64,000 bases of DNA from Microbacterium halotolerans (GCF_003569805.1 NZ_KZ984051.1:1157606-1221605); one strand, 5' to 3'. Shown: positions 25,101 through 34,950, counted from the stretch's first letter. Made by a program: numbers and translations. The notes: generated by a model not told the origin, from the sequence alone.

Positions 25101-26777
25101 GCCGAACAGTCCGCGATCCGGGATCGTGCCGCCGCTGGTCACCGCGAGGCGCTGCGCACCGGGCCGGCCCTCGAGCGTGCCGGCGTCGCGATCCCACACC
25201 AGACGCGGGCGCAGCTCGGCGAACTCGTCGGAGGGGTAGCGCCCCGCGAGCAGGTCGAGCGTCGCCTCGAACGCGCTGCGCGGGAGCGACCGGAACGGCG
25301 CGGAGCGGCGCACCGTGCTGAACCAGCCCTCCACGTCGACGGAGTCGGTGGCGCACACGGCGACCGTGTGCTGGGCGAGGATGTCGAGCGGGCTCTGCGG
25401 AACCTCGATCGCCTCGATGCGCCCCGTCAGCATGCGCTCGGTGACGATCGCCGTGTGCAGCACGTCCGCCCTGTGCTTCGGGAACAGAGCCGCCCGGCTG
25501 ATCTCGCCCACCTGGTGCCCCGCACGCCCCACGCGCTGGAGCCCGCTCGCGGCAGAAGGCGGCGCCTCGACCTGGATGACGAGATCGACGGCACCCATGT
25601 CGATGCCGAGCTCGAGGCTGCTGGTCGCCACGACGCATCGCAGCGCCCCCGACTTCAGCTCGTCCTCGACCTGCGCGCGCTGCTCCTTCGACACCGACCC
25701 GTGGTGCGCCTTCGCCAGCACGGGCGCGACGCCCGCCGTCTCCGACGTGGTCGGCCCGCTCAGCGCGGCCTTCGCGGGCGGAGGCGGTTCGAGCCCCAGT
25801 CTGTCGGCGTAGATCTCGTTGAGCCGACCCGTGAGCCGCTCCGCCAGCCTGCGCGAGTTCGCGAACACGATCGTCGATCTCTGCTCGACGATGCGGTCGA
25901 CGATCGCCTCCTCCACGTGCGGCCAGATCGATCCGGTCATCTCCGTCGACTCCGGAGGCCGGAACCAGTCGTCCTCACCCTCATCGCTGCCGTGGGACGC
26001 GTCGGCTCCCGCACCGGCGGGCGGCGGGTTCTGCATATCGTCCACGGGCACGGTGACCCGCAGGTCGAAGGTCTTCGACGCCCGCGGCGCCACGATGTCG
26101 ACGGGCGCGACGCCGCCCAGGAACCGCGCCACCTCGTCGATCGGCCGCACCGTCGCCGACAGGCCGATGCGCTGGGTCGGGCGCCCCGCGCCGCCGGGGC
26201 CCGTGACCACGTCGTCGAGGCGCTCGAGCGACACCGCCAGGTGCGCTCCCCGTTTGGTCGCCGCCACTGCGTGCACCTCGTCGACGATCACCGTGTGCAC
26301 GCCGCGCAGGGTGCGCCGCGCCTGGCTCGTGAGCATCAGGTACAGCGATTCGGGCGTCGTGATCAGGATCTCCGGCGGGGTGCGCACGAGCTTCTGCCGC
26401 TCGGACGACGGTGTGTCGCCGGAGCGGACGCCGACCGTGACGTCCGGAACATCGATTCCCAGACGCTTCGCAGCCTGCGAGATGCCGACCAGCGGTGAGC
26501 GCAGGTTGCGCTCGACGTCGACGCCCAGCGCCTTCAGCGGCGAGACGTACAGGACCCTGGTGGTCTTCTCGTCCGGATCGCGCGGCTCGCGGAAGGCGCG
26601 GTCGATCGCCCACAGGAACGCCGACAGGGTCTTCCCCGAGCCGGTCGGGGCCACGACGAGCGCATGGCGACCCCGCGAGATCGCCTCCCATGCGCCGATC
26701 TGCGCGTCGGTCGGGGCGGGGAACGCGCCGCGGAACCACTCCCGCGTCGCCTGCCCGAACCGATCGAGAACGTCCAT
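22107..26777 (-). CDS. lhr: Lhr-type ATP-dependent DNA helicase
   Basis: 1556 residues, the usual length of the long actinobacterial Lhr. The N-terminal superfamily 2 core has Walker A APTGSGKT (43-50), the TTPESL motif (about 140), the DEVH box (166-169) and SATVRP; the second RecA domain has IVFANSRRLAERL, ATSSLELGIDMG and QRVGRAGHQ. The Lhr core winged-helix and beta-barrel domains follow (LLMPRTQPGKRSPLWQQRQ region), then a long C-terminal part typical of the large form. Lhr is a 3'-5' translocase induced by DNA damage in mycobacteria. It stands alone with no operon partner, 12 bp from the convergent YitT gene. Confidence 0.95.
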   Translation of the reverse strand: MDVLDRFGQATREWFRGAFPAPTDAQIGAWEAISRGRHALVVAPTGSGKTLSAFLWAIDRAFREPRDPDEKTTRVLYVSPLKALGVDVERNLRSPLVGISQAAKRLGIDVPDVTVGVRSGDTPSSERQKLVRTPPEILITTPESLYLMLTSQARRTLRGVHTVIVDEVHAVAATKRGAHLAVSLERLDDVVTGPGGAGRPTQRIGLSATVRPIDEVARFLGGVAPVDIVAPRASKTFDLRVTVPVDDMQNPPPAGAGADASHGSDEGEDDWFRPPESTEMTGSIWPHVEEAIVDRIVEQRSTIVFANSRRLAERLTGRLNEIYADRLGLEPPPPAKAALSGPTTSETAGVAPVLAKAHHGSVSKEQRAQVEDELKSGALRCVVATSSLELGIDMGAVDLVIQVEAPPSAASGLQRVGRAGHQVGEISRAALFPKHRADVLHTAIVTERMLTGRIEAIEVPQSPLDILAQHTVAVCATDSVDVEGWFSTVRRSAPFRSLPRSAFEATLDLLAGRYPSDEFAELRPRLVWDRDAGTLEGRPGAQRLAVTSGGTIPDRGLFGVFVAGETRGARVGELDEEMVYESRVNDVFTLGTTSWRIVEITHDRVNVVPAFGQPGRVPFWHGDGLGRPAELGEALGAMSRELASASREKAADRLADAGLDERAIGNLLDYLAEQKEATGSLPTDRTLTVERGKDEVGDWRIILHSPYGMHVHAPWALAVGARIRERLGVDGSAVASDDGIIARIPDAESDPPGAELFVFEPDELEQIVTEEVGGSALFASRFRECAARALLMPRTQPGKRSPLWQQRQRAAQLLEVAQRHPTFPIILETLREVLQDVYDLPALLRLIRGIGERRIRLVETETPQPSPFARDLLFGYVGAFVYEGDSPLAERRAAALSVDPALLSELLGRVEMRELLDPDVIAQYEAEVQRLAPDRRARGTEGTADLLRLLGPLTPEELAVRLVGDDAPGVPSGAGQAPATASVETATEHLDHLVQQRRAIRVALAGASRFAAVEDAGRLRDALGAALPIGLPNAFLEPVSDPLGDLVSRYARTHGPFTTSAVAERLGIGVAVARHTLQRLEAQGRLQSGFFLPEGTLSGASSDEKEWCDSEALRRIRMRSLAALRGSVEPVPQPSYARFLVDWQHLERPLEGIDGVLSVVEQLAGVPAPASAWESLILPSRVRDYAPSMLDELTSTGEVIWSGHGTLPGRDGWVALHAADAADVTLADPDDAAEFAPESLEGRILGVLSFGGAYFAPQLADMIRSRMPDDEAAAVSETSVVDALWNLVWAGRATNDTFSPVRTLLAGGTQAHRAKRRPPRARAYRGGGLRRPAPRPTIGGRWSVLPARASDLAVRQAATASLLLDRYGVVTRGAVQSEGTPGGFAQAYRTLAGLEQAGHCRRGYLIEKLGAAQFAASTTIDRMRHFAAQDDPAPLRAVMLAATDPANPYGAALAWPTIDGVKHRPGRKAGGIVVLVDGELVLYLERGGKSALVFADDESVVLAACRGLAEGARARRLETLTVEQANGEFVYTAPFGRALRAAGFAESTKGLTLRRS

Positions 26778-26826
26778 TCCCCCATCCTGCCCCGTGGCTC
26801 AGACATCCGGCGACGAACGAGCAGGG

Positions 26827-27708
26827 TCAGCTCGCGACGTCGGCGAGTACGTCCTCCCTGGCCGTCCACGCGGGCGCCGAGGCGACGAGCGACGACAGCC
26901 GCTCAAGCCGTTCGCGGGTGGGAGCATCGGCCGGGGACATCACGATCATCCGGGAGCCGCTGGACTGATCGAGCCACAGGCTCTGGAAGTGCACGTTCAG
27001 CACACCGACGCGCGGTGAGCGATAGCGGCGCAGGCGCGGGCGCTCGTCGGCCACGTCGTAGTCCTCCCACAGTCGACGGAAGTCGTCGGAATGCTCGATG
27101 AGCCGTTCGACCAGACGCGCCCACCGGGGCTCGTCGCGGTGCTCCGCCTGGTGCGCGCGGAGCCGGGCGGCGATATCGGGGAGCACGAGCGACTCATCGA
27201 CGATGCTGCCGCGCCAGACCGGATCGGTGAACATCAGCCACGCACAGTTGCGGTCGTCAGGGGCGTACCGATCGAGGTCGTCGAACACGAACCTGTAGGC
27301 CCGGTTCGATGCGACGATCTCGTAGCCATCGGTCTGCACCGCGGCGGGGAAGGGCAGCATCTGCTCCAGGATCGCGGCGTGCGCAGGCTGCAGCGTCATC
27401 GGCGGGGCCTGCTTCACAGGAGCGTGCCCTGCCAGCACGAGCGCGTGGTGCTTCTCTGCGTCGGTCATCCTGAGCACGCGTGCGACCGCGCCGATGACCT
27501 GTTCCGAGACGCCGGACGCACGGCCCTGCTCGAGCCAGGTGTACCAGGTGATGCCGACACCGGCGAGTTGGGCGACCTCTTCCCGGCGCAGCCCCGGGGT
27601 GCGTCGCCGACCGCTGGTGGCCAACCCGATGACAGCCGGAGTGACCCGCTCGCGCCTGGCGCGCAGGAATGCGCCGAGTTCGCGCAGCTGAGGGTCCGCT
27701 GGAGGCAT
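26827..27708 (-). CDS. MmyB-type helix-turn-helix regulator
   Basis: 293 residues. The N-terminal XRE-type HTH (TPGLRREEVAQLAGVGITWYTWLEQGR) is followed by the MmyB-like ligand-binding domain (VQTDGYEIVASNRAYRFVFDDLD, NCAWLMFTDPVWR, VGVLNVHFQSLWLDQSSGSRMIVMSPADAPT), which belongs to a PAS-like fold that binds fatty acids in studied members. It is divergent from an MFS exporter with a 101-bp gap. This is a very common pairing in actinobacteria, in which the regulator represses the exporter. Confidence 0.9.
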   Translation of the reverse strand: MPPADPQLRELGAFLRARRERVTPAVIGLATSGRRRTPGLRREEVAQLAGVGITWYTWLEQGRASGVSEQVIGAVARVLRMTDAEKHHALVLAGHAPVKQAPPMTLQPAHAAILEQMLPFPAAVQTDGYEIVASNRAYRFVFDDLDRYAPDDRNCAWLMFTDPVWRGSIVDESLVLPDIAARLRAHQAEHRDEPRWARLVERLIEHSDDFRRLWEDYDVADERPRLRRYRSPRVGVLNVHFQSLWLDQSSGSRMIVMSPADAPTRERLERLSSLVASAPAWTAREDVLADVAS

Positions 27709-27809
27709 GCCACCAGTCTGCGTCAGTGCGATGATCTCTGCCAGGTGTCAGCAGTAATAGCATCAGCGGGCTTCTGGTAACAGGATGCGGCGGCCGTGAT
27801 CGTGGGATC

Positions 27810-29219
27810 ATGACATCCCTGACCGCCCCCACCAGACCGCTCACGCGCTCCGGCCTCGCCGTGCTGCTCGTCGCCTTCGTTCCCGTCAACTTCACGTTCG
27901 GATCGGTGAACGTGCTCGCCGATGACATCGGCCGTGATCTCGGCACGGGCAGCGCGGGCGAACAGCTCGTGCTCTCCGCCTACACCGCGGCCTTCGCCGC
28001 CTCGCTCGTGATCGCCGGGCGTCTCGGGGATCGGTGCGGCAGGCGCCGGATGCTGATCGTGGGCGGTCTCGGTGTCGCAGTGCTGAGCATCGCGGCGGCG
28101 TTCGTGACGAGCCTCGTGGCGCTCGTGGCACTGCGGGTTCTGCTGGGCGTCGCGGCCGGCCTGCTGACGCCACAGGTGCTGTCGACCATTCAGACGACGG
28201 CGGAGGGCCCGACGCGGCGCACCGGCCTGATGCTGTTCGCTGCGATGAGCGGAGTCAGCACGGTGCTGGGACAGGTCGTCGCCGGCGGCATCGCGGCGGC
28301 AGCGCCCGCCGACCTGGGCTGGCGCATCGTGCAGGTCGTGACGGGTGCGATCGCTCTCGTCGGCGTCGTCGGTCTGCGCGCGGTGCCGGAGTCGCGCTCG
28401 CCGGAGCCGCTGGCCATGGATGTCAGGGGAGCCGTCACCATCGGCGCCAGCCTGCTCCTCGTGATCGTGCCGCTCACGATCGGGCCCGGAGAGGGCTGGC
28501 CCGCCTGGAGCATCGTCGCGATCTTCGTGGGAATGACCGCTCTGCTCGCGTTCTGGCAGCTGCAGCGCCGGTCGGAGCGTCAGGGCGTGACTCCGGTCGT
28601 GCCGCCCTCTGTGCTGCGCATCAGGGTCGTGCGGCGCGGACTCGTGATGACGCTGCTGTTCTTCGCGACCTACGGCGCGTTCCTGTACGAGCTGTCTGCG
28701 CTCGCGCAGGCGCGCTTCGGCATGGGCGCGCTGGGGGCATCACTGCTGGTGCTCGGCTTCGGGGCGGCGTTCGTCGCCACATCGGTGATCCTCCCCGTGC
28801 TGCTGCCGACGGCGGGATCTCGCACGATGATGTTCGCCGCGCTCGGCCAGGCGGCGACGTTCGCGGGCGTCGGCATTCTGGCCTTCTCCGGGCGTGATGA
28901 CCTGTGGTCGCTGCAGTTCGTGCTGATCCCCCTTGGCGTGGCTCAGGCCATGATGTTCGGTCCACTGCTGCACACCGTGCTGTCACGGGCGCCGCACTGG
29001 GCGGCTGGCGCCGCGAGCGGGCTGTTCACCACGATGCAGCAGGTCGGTCTCAGCGTCGGCGTCGCGCTGCTCGGCGGCGCGTTCTGGCAGATCGCCGGCG
29101 ACGACAGCGCCGCGATCGACACCGCCCTCGGCGCGGTCTTCGCCGTGCACGCACTGTGCGCCCTCGCCTTCGCCGCCCTCGCCCGCACCCTCGACCGCCG
29201 CCCGCAGCCCGCCGTGTAG
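27810..29219 (+). CDS. MFS drug-exporter-type transporter (DHA2 family)
   Basis: 469 residues with twelve or more hydrophobic helices. The motif A-like GRLGDRCGRRRMLIVG follows TM2, and motif C-like GAAAGLLTPQVLSTIQT lies in TM5. Length and layout suit the EmrB/QacA type. It probably expels a hydrophobic compound with proton antiport. It is divergent from the MmyB-type regulator. The 253 bp after its stop, up to the convergent ABC-F gene, contains two long palindromes and no gene. Confidence 0.88.
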   Translation: MTSLTAPTRPLTRSGLAVLLVAFVPVNFTFGSVNVLADDIGRDLGTGSAGEQLVLSAYTAAFAASLVIAGRLGDRCGRRRMLIVGGLGVAVLSIAAAFVTSLVALVALRVLLGVAAGLLTPQVLSTIQTTAEGPTRRTGLMLFAAMSGVSTVLGQVVAGGIAAAAPADLGWRIVQVVTGAIALVGVVGLRAVPESRSPEPLAMDVRGAVTIGASLLLVIVPLTIGPGEGWPAWSIVAIFVGMTALLAFWQLQRRSERQGVTPVVPPSVLRIRVVRRGLVMTLLFFATYGAFLYELSALAQARFGMGALGASLLVLGFGAAFVATSVILPVLLPTAGSRTMMFAALGQAATFAGVGILAFSGRDDLWSLQFVLIPLGVAQAMMFGPLLHTVLSRAPHWAAGAASGLFTTMQQVGLSVGVALLGGAFWQIAGDDSAAIDTALGAVFAVHALCALAFAALARTLDRRPQPAV

Positions 29220-29232
29220 CCCTCGCACGTCC

Positions 29233-29312
29233 GGCTGCCGAGATGCGCACATCTCGCCGAGATGCGCCGCTTCTGACGCCCGGATGTCGGAAACGTGCGC
29301 ATCTCGCGAGCC
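29233..29312. repeat. Palindromic intergenic repeat, family C copy 1
   Basis: 80 bp with inverted termini GGCTGCCGAGATGCGCAC and GTGCGCATCTCGCGAGCC (two mismatches). A second copy in the opposite orientation is at 45220-45299: the reverse complement of this interior aligns with that copy, including an identical GGCGCATCTCG core. Confidence 0.8.
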
Positions 29313-29385
29313 TCGAAACGGGGCGGGTCGGGTCGAGGTGCGCCGGGCGACCAAGCCCCTGGCCGCGCGGCCAGTTGCGCGCAAC

Positions 29386-29452
29386 GCAACAGAATGCGCA
29401 CTCCCGAACACGCCGCAGCGCACAGCGTGTTGACCTATGCGCACTCTGTTGC
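29386..29452. repeat. Palindromic intergenic repeat, family D
   Basis: A 67-bp element with inverted arms GCAACAGAATGCGCA and TGCGCACTCTGTTGC (one mismatch). Inside, ACACGC and GCGTGT can pair. Only one copy is seen in the window. It ends 21 bp before the stop of the convergent ABC-F gene. Confidence 0.7.
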
Positions 29453-29472
29453 CGAACGCGCGCGAACCGGCC

Positions 29473-31503
<2,031 letters not shown>

Positions 31504-31509
31504 CAGGAA

Positions 31510-31551
31510 CCTCCGTGGAATCTGCGTGCGGGTGCGCTGAATCTACGGAGG
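31510..31551 (-). promoter_or_regulatory. Hairpin sequestering the ABC-F ribosome binding site
   Basis: In the mRNA, CCTCCGTAGATTC pairs with GATTCCACGGAGG at 11 of 13 positions across a 16-base loop. The GGAGG at its 3' edge is the Shine-Dalgarno of the ABC-F gene, six bases before ATG. Opening of this helix should be needed for efficient initiation. Confidence 0.55.
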
Positions 31552-31663
31552 GGCGAAGGCCTGTCGCGGGTCAGCGCGGGTGCGCGGATCCGCGACGCTC
31601 ACCGGGCGAATACCCTATGGCGGCTGCCAGAGGCCCTGCAGAGGGTACGGCGGCGTCGTCGGT

Positions 31664-31699
31664 TCAGCGCGAGAGCGCGGAAGCAGCGACGATCTTCAC
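31664..31699 (-). CDS. Putative 11-residue leader peptide
   Basis: GTG start and TGA stop, encoding MKIVAASALSR. GAAGGA lies eight bases upstream of the GTG. It is about 160 bases before the ABC-F start and just downstream of a possible -10. Its size and position fit leader peptides on which macrolide- or lincosamide-bound ribosomes stall upstream of erm and ABC-F resistance genes. There is no direct evidence of translation. Confidence 0.42.
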   Translation of the reverse strand: MKIVAASALSR

Positions 31700-31872
31700 C
31701 GTTCGTATCCTTCGTTCGACGACAGGGGCTTCTATGATACACACCCGTGGGTCGCTGGGCGGCGCGCTCCTCGTCGAACTGCACACGCTCTCGGTGCGTC
31801 TCGCGCGGCACCGGCTGTACACCGCCGGGCGCGCTGCGGTGGGAACCCGGCCCAGTGGTCCGCGAAGCGACG

Positions 31873-32085
31873 CTATGCCGGTGTGGAATCCGGGCAGCCC
31901 AGTCCGTCGTCCACCAGCACGTGCTCATACTTGAGCGCTCCGCAGCTGCGGCATCGCGGCTGCGTGCCCACGCCGATCTGCGGAGGCCCAGCGGCGCGGA
32001 TGAGAGCTGCGTTGACCCACAGGTAGAAGCCGCCCGCGTCGCGGATCCGCTGACGAAGGGGCTTCTTGAGGGGTGGCTGCCACAT
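31873..32085 (-). CDS. Small hypothetical protein with Cys pair
   Basis: 70 residues. It begins MWQPPLKKPLRQRIRDAGG, continues with a YLWVNAALIRAAGPPQIGVG stretch and has a PRCRSCGALKYEHVLVDDGLGC segment. CxxC plus a later Cys suggests half of a zinc ribbon. I do not recognise the family. It is divergent from the MarR gene, with a shared 45-bp promoter region that contains a perfect TTAGT/ACTAA palindrome, so it may be a MarR target. The 5' side of the ABC-F leader lies beyond its stop. Codon bias and the protein-like pattern support it, but the ribosome binding site is weak. Confidence 0.55.
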   Translation of the reverse strand: MWQPPLKKPLRQRIRDAGGFYLWVNAALIRAAGPPQIGVGTQPRCRSCGALKYEHVLVDDGLGCPDSTPA

Positions 32086-32089
32086 ATGA

Positions 32090-32101
32090 TTAGTGTACTA
32101 A
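32090..32101. promoter_or_regulatory. Candidate MarR operator
   Basis: A perfect inverted repeat TTAGT-GT-ACTAA in an AT-rich island (ATGATTAGTGTACTAACTTTA), 30 bp before the MarR start and just upstream of the divergent small gene. Size and symmetry are typical of MarR-family sites. Confidence 0.55.
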
Positions 32102-32130
32102 CTTTATGCGGGCGATAGAATCACCGAGTG

Positions 32131-32565
32131 ATGAATCGTGACGAACTTCTCAAGCTCGAGAACCAGCTCTGCTTCGCGATCGTCACGGCTGCGCGCAACG
32201 TCGTCTCGATCTATCGCCCCGTCCTGGAACCGCTGGGGCTCACGCACCCGCAGTACCTCGTGATGCTCTCCCTGTGGGAACGGTCCCCGCAGACTCTCGG
32301 CGATCTCGCGACAGCGCTTGCGCTGGAACCCGCCACGGTCTCCCCGCTCGTGAAGCGGCTCGAGGCGCAGGGGTACGTGCGCAGGGAGCGGCGCACCGAC
32401 GACGAGCGACGGCTCGCGATCGGCCTCACTGATGAGGGCGCCGCGCTGCGTGAACGGGCGCTCGCGGTTCCCGAGCAGATCATGGCCAGCGTCGGTCTCG
32501 ACGCGGAGCAGCTCGCGTCGATCCGCGATTCCCTTGCCCCGTTCGCCGGTCGCTTGGACGCGTGA
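32131..32565 (+). CDS. MarR-family transcriptional regulator
   Basis: 144 residues with the MarR winged HTH: VLEPLGLTHPQYLVMLSLWE, LGDLATALALEPATVSPLVKRLEAQGYVRRERRTDDERRLAIGLTDEGAALRERA. The N-terminal helix has a cysteine (ENQLCFAIVTAARN) near residue 13, the position of the peroxide-sensing cysteine of OhrR. With the LAIGLT wing this suggests an OhrR-like thiol sensor, although no ohr gene is nearby. I start at ATG 32131; a GTG one codon upstream is possible. It is divergent from the 70-residue small protein. Confidence 0.87.
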   Translation: MNRDELLKLENQLCFAIVTAARNVVSIYRPVLEPLGLTHPQYLVMLSLWERSPQTLGDLATALALEPATVSPLVKRLEAQGYVRRERRTDDERRLAIGLTDEGAALRERALAVPEQIMASVGLDAEQLASIRDSLAPFAGRLDA

Positions 32566-32754
32566 CTGCCGCGCACGGCGTGTGACGTCCGGCCCACCGC
32601 GTACCGCCCGGAGACCATCAGCGCCTCGCGAGCATCCGGATGCGCTGCCACGATCACGGTGCGGATCTCCGTCGCTCGGGGGAGGCGCGCAGTCGTGGCC
32701 GCGCGTAGCGTGAAGCGCACCGGATGGATGCCGAGTGAGGCGAGGAGGTGCCGG

Positions 32755-32973
32755 ATGAGCGGCGAAGGATCCCACAGCGACAGGCGCCCTGCGCGTCGGC
32801 CCAACTGGGGTGTCGGAATCGGTATCGGTGTCGGAATCGGCGTTGCCATGGGGGTGGCGCTCGATCAGATCGGGATCGGCATAGCGATCGGTATCGCGCT
32901 CGCCGCAGCGTTCGCGCTCGTCTTCGCCACCCCGCGCGACGGCGGCGACCCGCCTGTGCCCCCTGCTCGCTGA
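32755..32973 (+). CDS. Small glycine-zipper membrane protein
   Basis: 72 residues. A basic N-terminus (SHSDRRPARRPNWG) is followed by a long hydrophobic run of alternating Gly/Ile/Val (GVGIGIGVGIGVAMGVALDQ, then IGIGIAIGIALAAAFALVF), enough for two helices with glycine-zipper packing around a central Asp-Gln. It ends in a short Pro-rich tail. GAGGAGG seven to eight bases before the ATG is a very good ribosome binding site. The function is unknown. The 190 bp between MarR and this gene holds nothing convincing. Confidence 0.65.
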   Translation: MSGEGSHSDRRPARRPNWGVGIGIGVGIGVAMGVALDQIGIGIAIGIALAAAFALVFATPRDGGDPPVPPAR

Positions 32974-33171
32974 CCCGGGGCGCGTCGCCCCGATGGGAGG
33001 TGATCGTCGATCTGCGCGGGCATCGCCGTCGCCATGAAACGGAACAGCGCACACTGCGAGCTCGTGACTTCGGATCGGCTCTTTCATCCGGAGCTCTCAC
33101 AGATTACGCTCAGGATCTGACGTCGATTCGAAACACGTCCGCGGCGTCACGCATACGGCAGAAGGATCGCC

Positions 33172-34737
33172 ATGACGCGAGCAGACCCCACAGCGGCCGT
33201 CCCACAGCGCGAGCAGTGGACGGGCCAGTTCGGATTCATCATCTCGGCCATCGGCTCCGCCGTCGGTCTGGGAAACATCTGGCGCTTCCCCGGTGTCGCG
33301 TACGAATCGGGCGGCGGCGCCTTCCTCATCCCGTACCTCGTCGCGCTCGTCACGGCGGGAATCCCGATCCTGTTCCTCGACTACGCGATCGGTCACCGGT
33401 TCCGCGGTTCGGTTCCGCTGGCGCTCAAGCGCCTCGGCGGCAAGCTGGGGGAGGGGCTCGGCTGGTTCCAGGTGGCGATCTGCGTCTTCATCGCGGCCTA
33501 CTACACGGCGGTGCTCGCGTGGTCGTCGAGCTACTTCGTGTTCTCGTGGGATCTGCGTTGGGGCGACGACACCGCGGGGTTCTTCGTCGGTGAGTACCTT
33601 CAGACGTCGGCGAGCCCGTTCACTCTCGAATTCGTGCCTTCGGTGATGATCCCGCTGGTGATCGCGTGGATCGTGACTCTCATCATCCTCGCGGCCGGCG
33701 TCGTGAAAGGCGTGCAGCGGGCGAACATGATCGTCATCCCCCTGCTGATCATCGGCTTCCTGGTGCTCGTCGGCTTCGCACTCACCCTTCCCGGCGCGGT
33801 CGACGGACTGAACGCCTTCTTCACACCGGACTTCTCCGCGCTCGCCGATCCGAACGTGTGGATCGCCGCATACGGGCAGATCTTCTTCTCCCTGTCGATC
33901 GCCTTCGGCATCATGATCACGTACTCGTCGTACCGCAGGCGTCGTTCGAACATGACCGGTGCCGGCCTCGTCGTCGCCTTCGCGAACTCCTCGTTCGAGC
34001 TCATCGCCGGCATCGGCGTGTTCGCCACGCTGGGCTTCTTCGCCTTCCAGCAGGGCATCGCCGTCGGCGACCTGGAGGGGCTCACCGGCGTCGGACTGTC
34101 GTTCATGACCTTCCCCGCGATCGTGAGCCAGATGCCGGGCGGGGCGTGGTTCGGCGCGCTGTTCTTCGGTTCGCTGACGCTCGCCGGGCTCACCTCGCTG
34201 ATCTCGATCCTCGAAGTGGTCATCGCCGCGCTGCGCGACAAGTTCGGTTGGACGCGCCGCGGCACAGTGCTCGGCTTCGGAGTCCCTCTGGCCGTCATCT
34301 CGCTCGTGCTGTTCGGCTCGACGTCGGGGCTCACCGCCCTCGACACGATCGACGCGTGGTCGAACCAGCTCGGCATCGTCGGATCCGCCGTCGGCATGTC
34401 GATCATCGTGCTCTGGGTGAACCGCAAGGGCCCGGTGCTGGCCCGCCATCTCAGCACGGTGTCGACCTTCAAGGTCGGCATCCTCTGGCAGATCTTCACC
34501 ACCGTGCTCGCACCCGTGGTGCTCGGCTACATGCTGATCACCAAAGCGGTCGACTTCCTGCAGAACGGGTACGAGGGATATGACACCTGGTACCTCTGGG
34601 TGGCCGGATGGGGGTGCATCATCGTGATGCTGATCGCCGCGTTCGTGCTGCCCCAGCTGCGCTGGAGCCACGACCCCGACCGATTCGACGCATGGCCGAC
34701 CGATGCCCAGCTCCGAGTGAAGGGAAGCGCCAGATGA
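33172..34737 (+). CDS. Sodium-dependent neurotransmitter-symporter family transporter (MetP-type)
   Basis: 521 residues with about twelve transmembrane helices of the NSS/SNF family. TM1 carries the sodium- and substrate-site motif FIISAIGSAVGLGNIWRFPGVAYESGGGAFLIPYL. The small-subunit gene that follows with an ATGA overlap identifies the MetPS type described in Corynebacterium, which imports methionine and alanine with sodium. AAGGA lies upstream of the ATG. The 198-bp region before it shows no riboswitch I can recognise. Confidence 0.88.
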   Translation: MTRADPTAAVPQREQWTGQFGFIISAIGSAVGLGNIWRFPGVAYESGGGAFLIPYLVALVTAGIPILFLDYAIGHRFRGSVPLALKRLGGKLGEGLGWFQVAICVFIAAYYTAVLAWSSSYFVFSWDLRWGDDTAGFFVGEYLQTSASPFTLEFVPSVMIPLVIAWIVTLIILAAGVVKGVQRANMIVIPLLIIGFLVLVGFALTLPGAVDGLNAFFTPDFSALADPNVWIAAYGQIFFSLSIAFGIMITYSSYRRRRSNMTGAGLVVAFANSSFELIAGIGVFATLGFFAFQQGIAVGDLEGLTGVGLSFMTFPAIVSQMPGGAWFGALFFGSLTLAGLTSLISILEVVIAALRDKFGWTRRGTVLGFGVPLAVISLVLFGSTSGLTALDTIDAWSNQLGIVGSAVGMSIIVLWVNRKGPVLARHLSTVSTFKVGILWQIFTTVLAPVVLGYMLITKAVDFLQNGYEGYDTWYLWVAGWGCIIVMLIAAFVLPQLRWSHDPDRFDAWPTDAQLRVKGSAR

Positions 34738-34877
34738 GCGCCATTGCCGTGACCTTCTTGATCATCGCCGCAGTCGTGATCTGGGGCGGGCTCATCTCGA
34801 GCGCCGTCTTCCTCGCGCGCAAGCCCGAGACGGCGTACCCCGAGGGCGGCGCCGAGGACGAGAGCGACGTGGAGTAG
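34734..34877 (+). CDS. MetS-type small subunit of NSS transporter
   Basis: 47 residues with one transmembrane helix (MSAIAVTFLIIAAVVIWGGLISSAVFLARKPE) and an acidic tail ending DESDVE. The start overlaps the transporter stop by 4 bp. In Corynebacterium, MetS is essential for activity of its MetP partner. The conserved VWGGL...FLARKPE pattern matches the MetS/MetP small-subunit family. Confidence 0.87.
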   Translation: MSAIAVTFLIIAAVVIWGGLISSAVFLARKPETAYPEGGAEDESDVE

Positions 34878-34897
34878 AAGCAGGGACGACTCCGGAT

Positions 34898-34939
34898 GGG
34901 CGGCCGCGGCGGTGCGATGCGCACCCCGCGGCCGTTCCC
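34898..34939. terminator. Bidirectional terminator
   Basis: GGGCGGCCGCGGCGGTGC pairs with GCACCCCGCGGCCGTTCCC around a 5-base loop. It lies 20 bp after the MetS stop and 11 bp before the stop of the convergent hydrolase. Confidence 0.75.
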
Positions 34940-34950
34940 GTCAGAACATG

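Larger units (their letters stand above)
31504..31740 (-). promoter_or_regulatory. Candidate attenuator leader of ABC-F gene
   Basis: In the direction of transcription the region holds TATCAT (31738-31733, a possible -10), then a Shine-Dalgarno-led 11-codon ORF (31699-31664), then a hairpin with outer arms TACCCT/AGGGTA (about 31645-31609), then a GTCGCGG/CCGCGAC helix with an internal CGCGGATCCGCG palindrome (about 31597-31564), and last a hairpin over the gene's own ribosome binding site (31551-31510). No good -35 is visible. The order peptide, hairpins, sequestered RBS is that of drug-induced ribosome-stalling leaders. Confidence 0.5.

Noticed and set aside
22389..26498. 1369-codon plus-strand frame antisense to the Lhr gene
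   Set aside because: His/Arg-rich shadow composition without domains; the opposite strand has all the helicase motifs.
32570..32720. Minus-strand segment translating as TVIVAAHPDAREALMVSGRYAVG, beyond the MarR stop
   Set aside because: It reads somewhat like protein, but the frame continues antisense through MarR, has no start with a ribosome binding site and no recognisable family. A decayed gene remnant is possible but unsupported.
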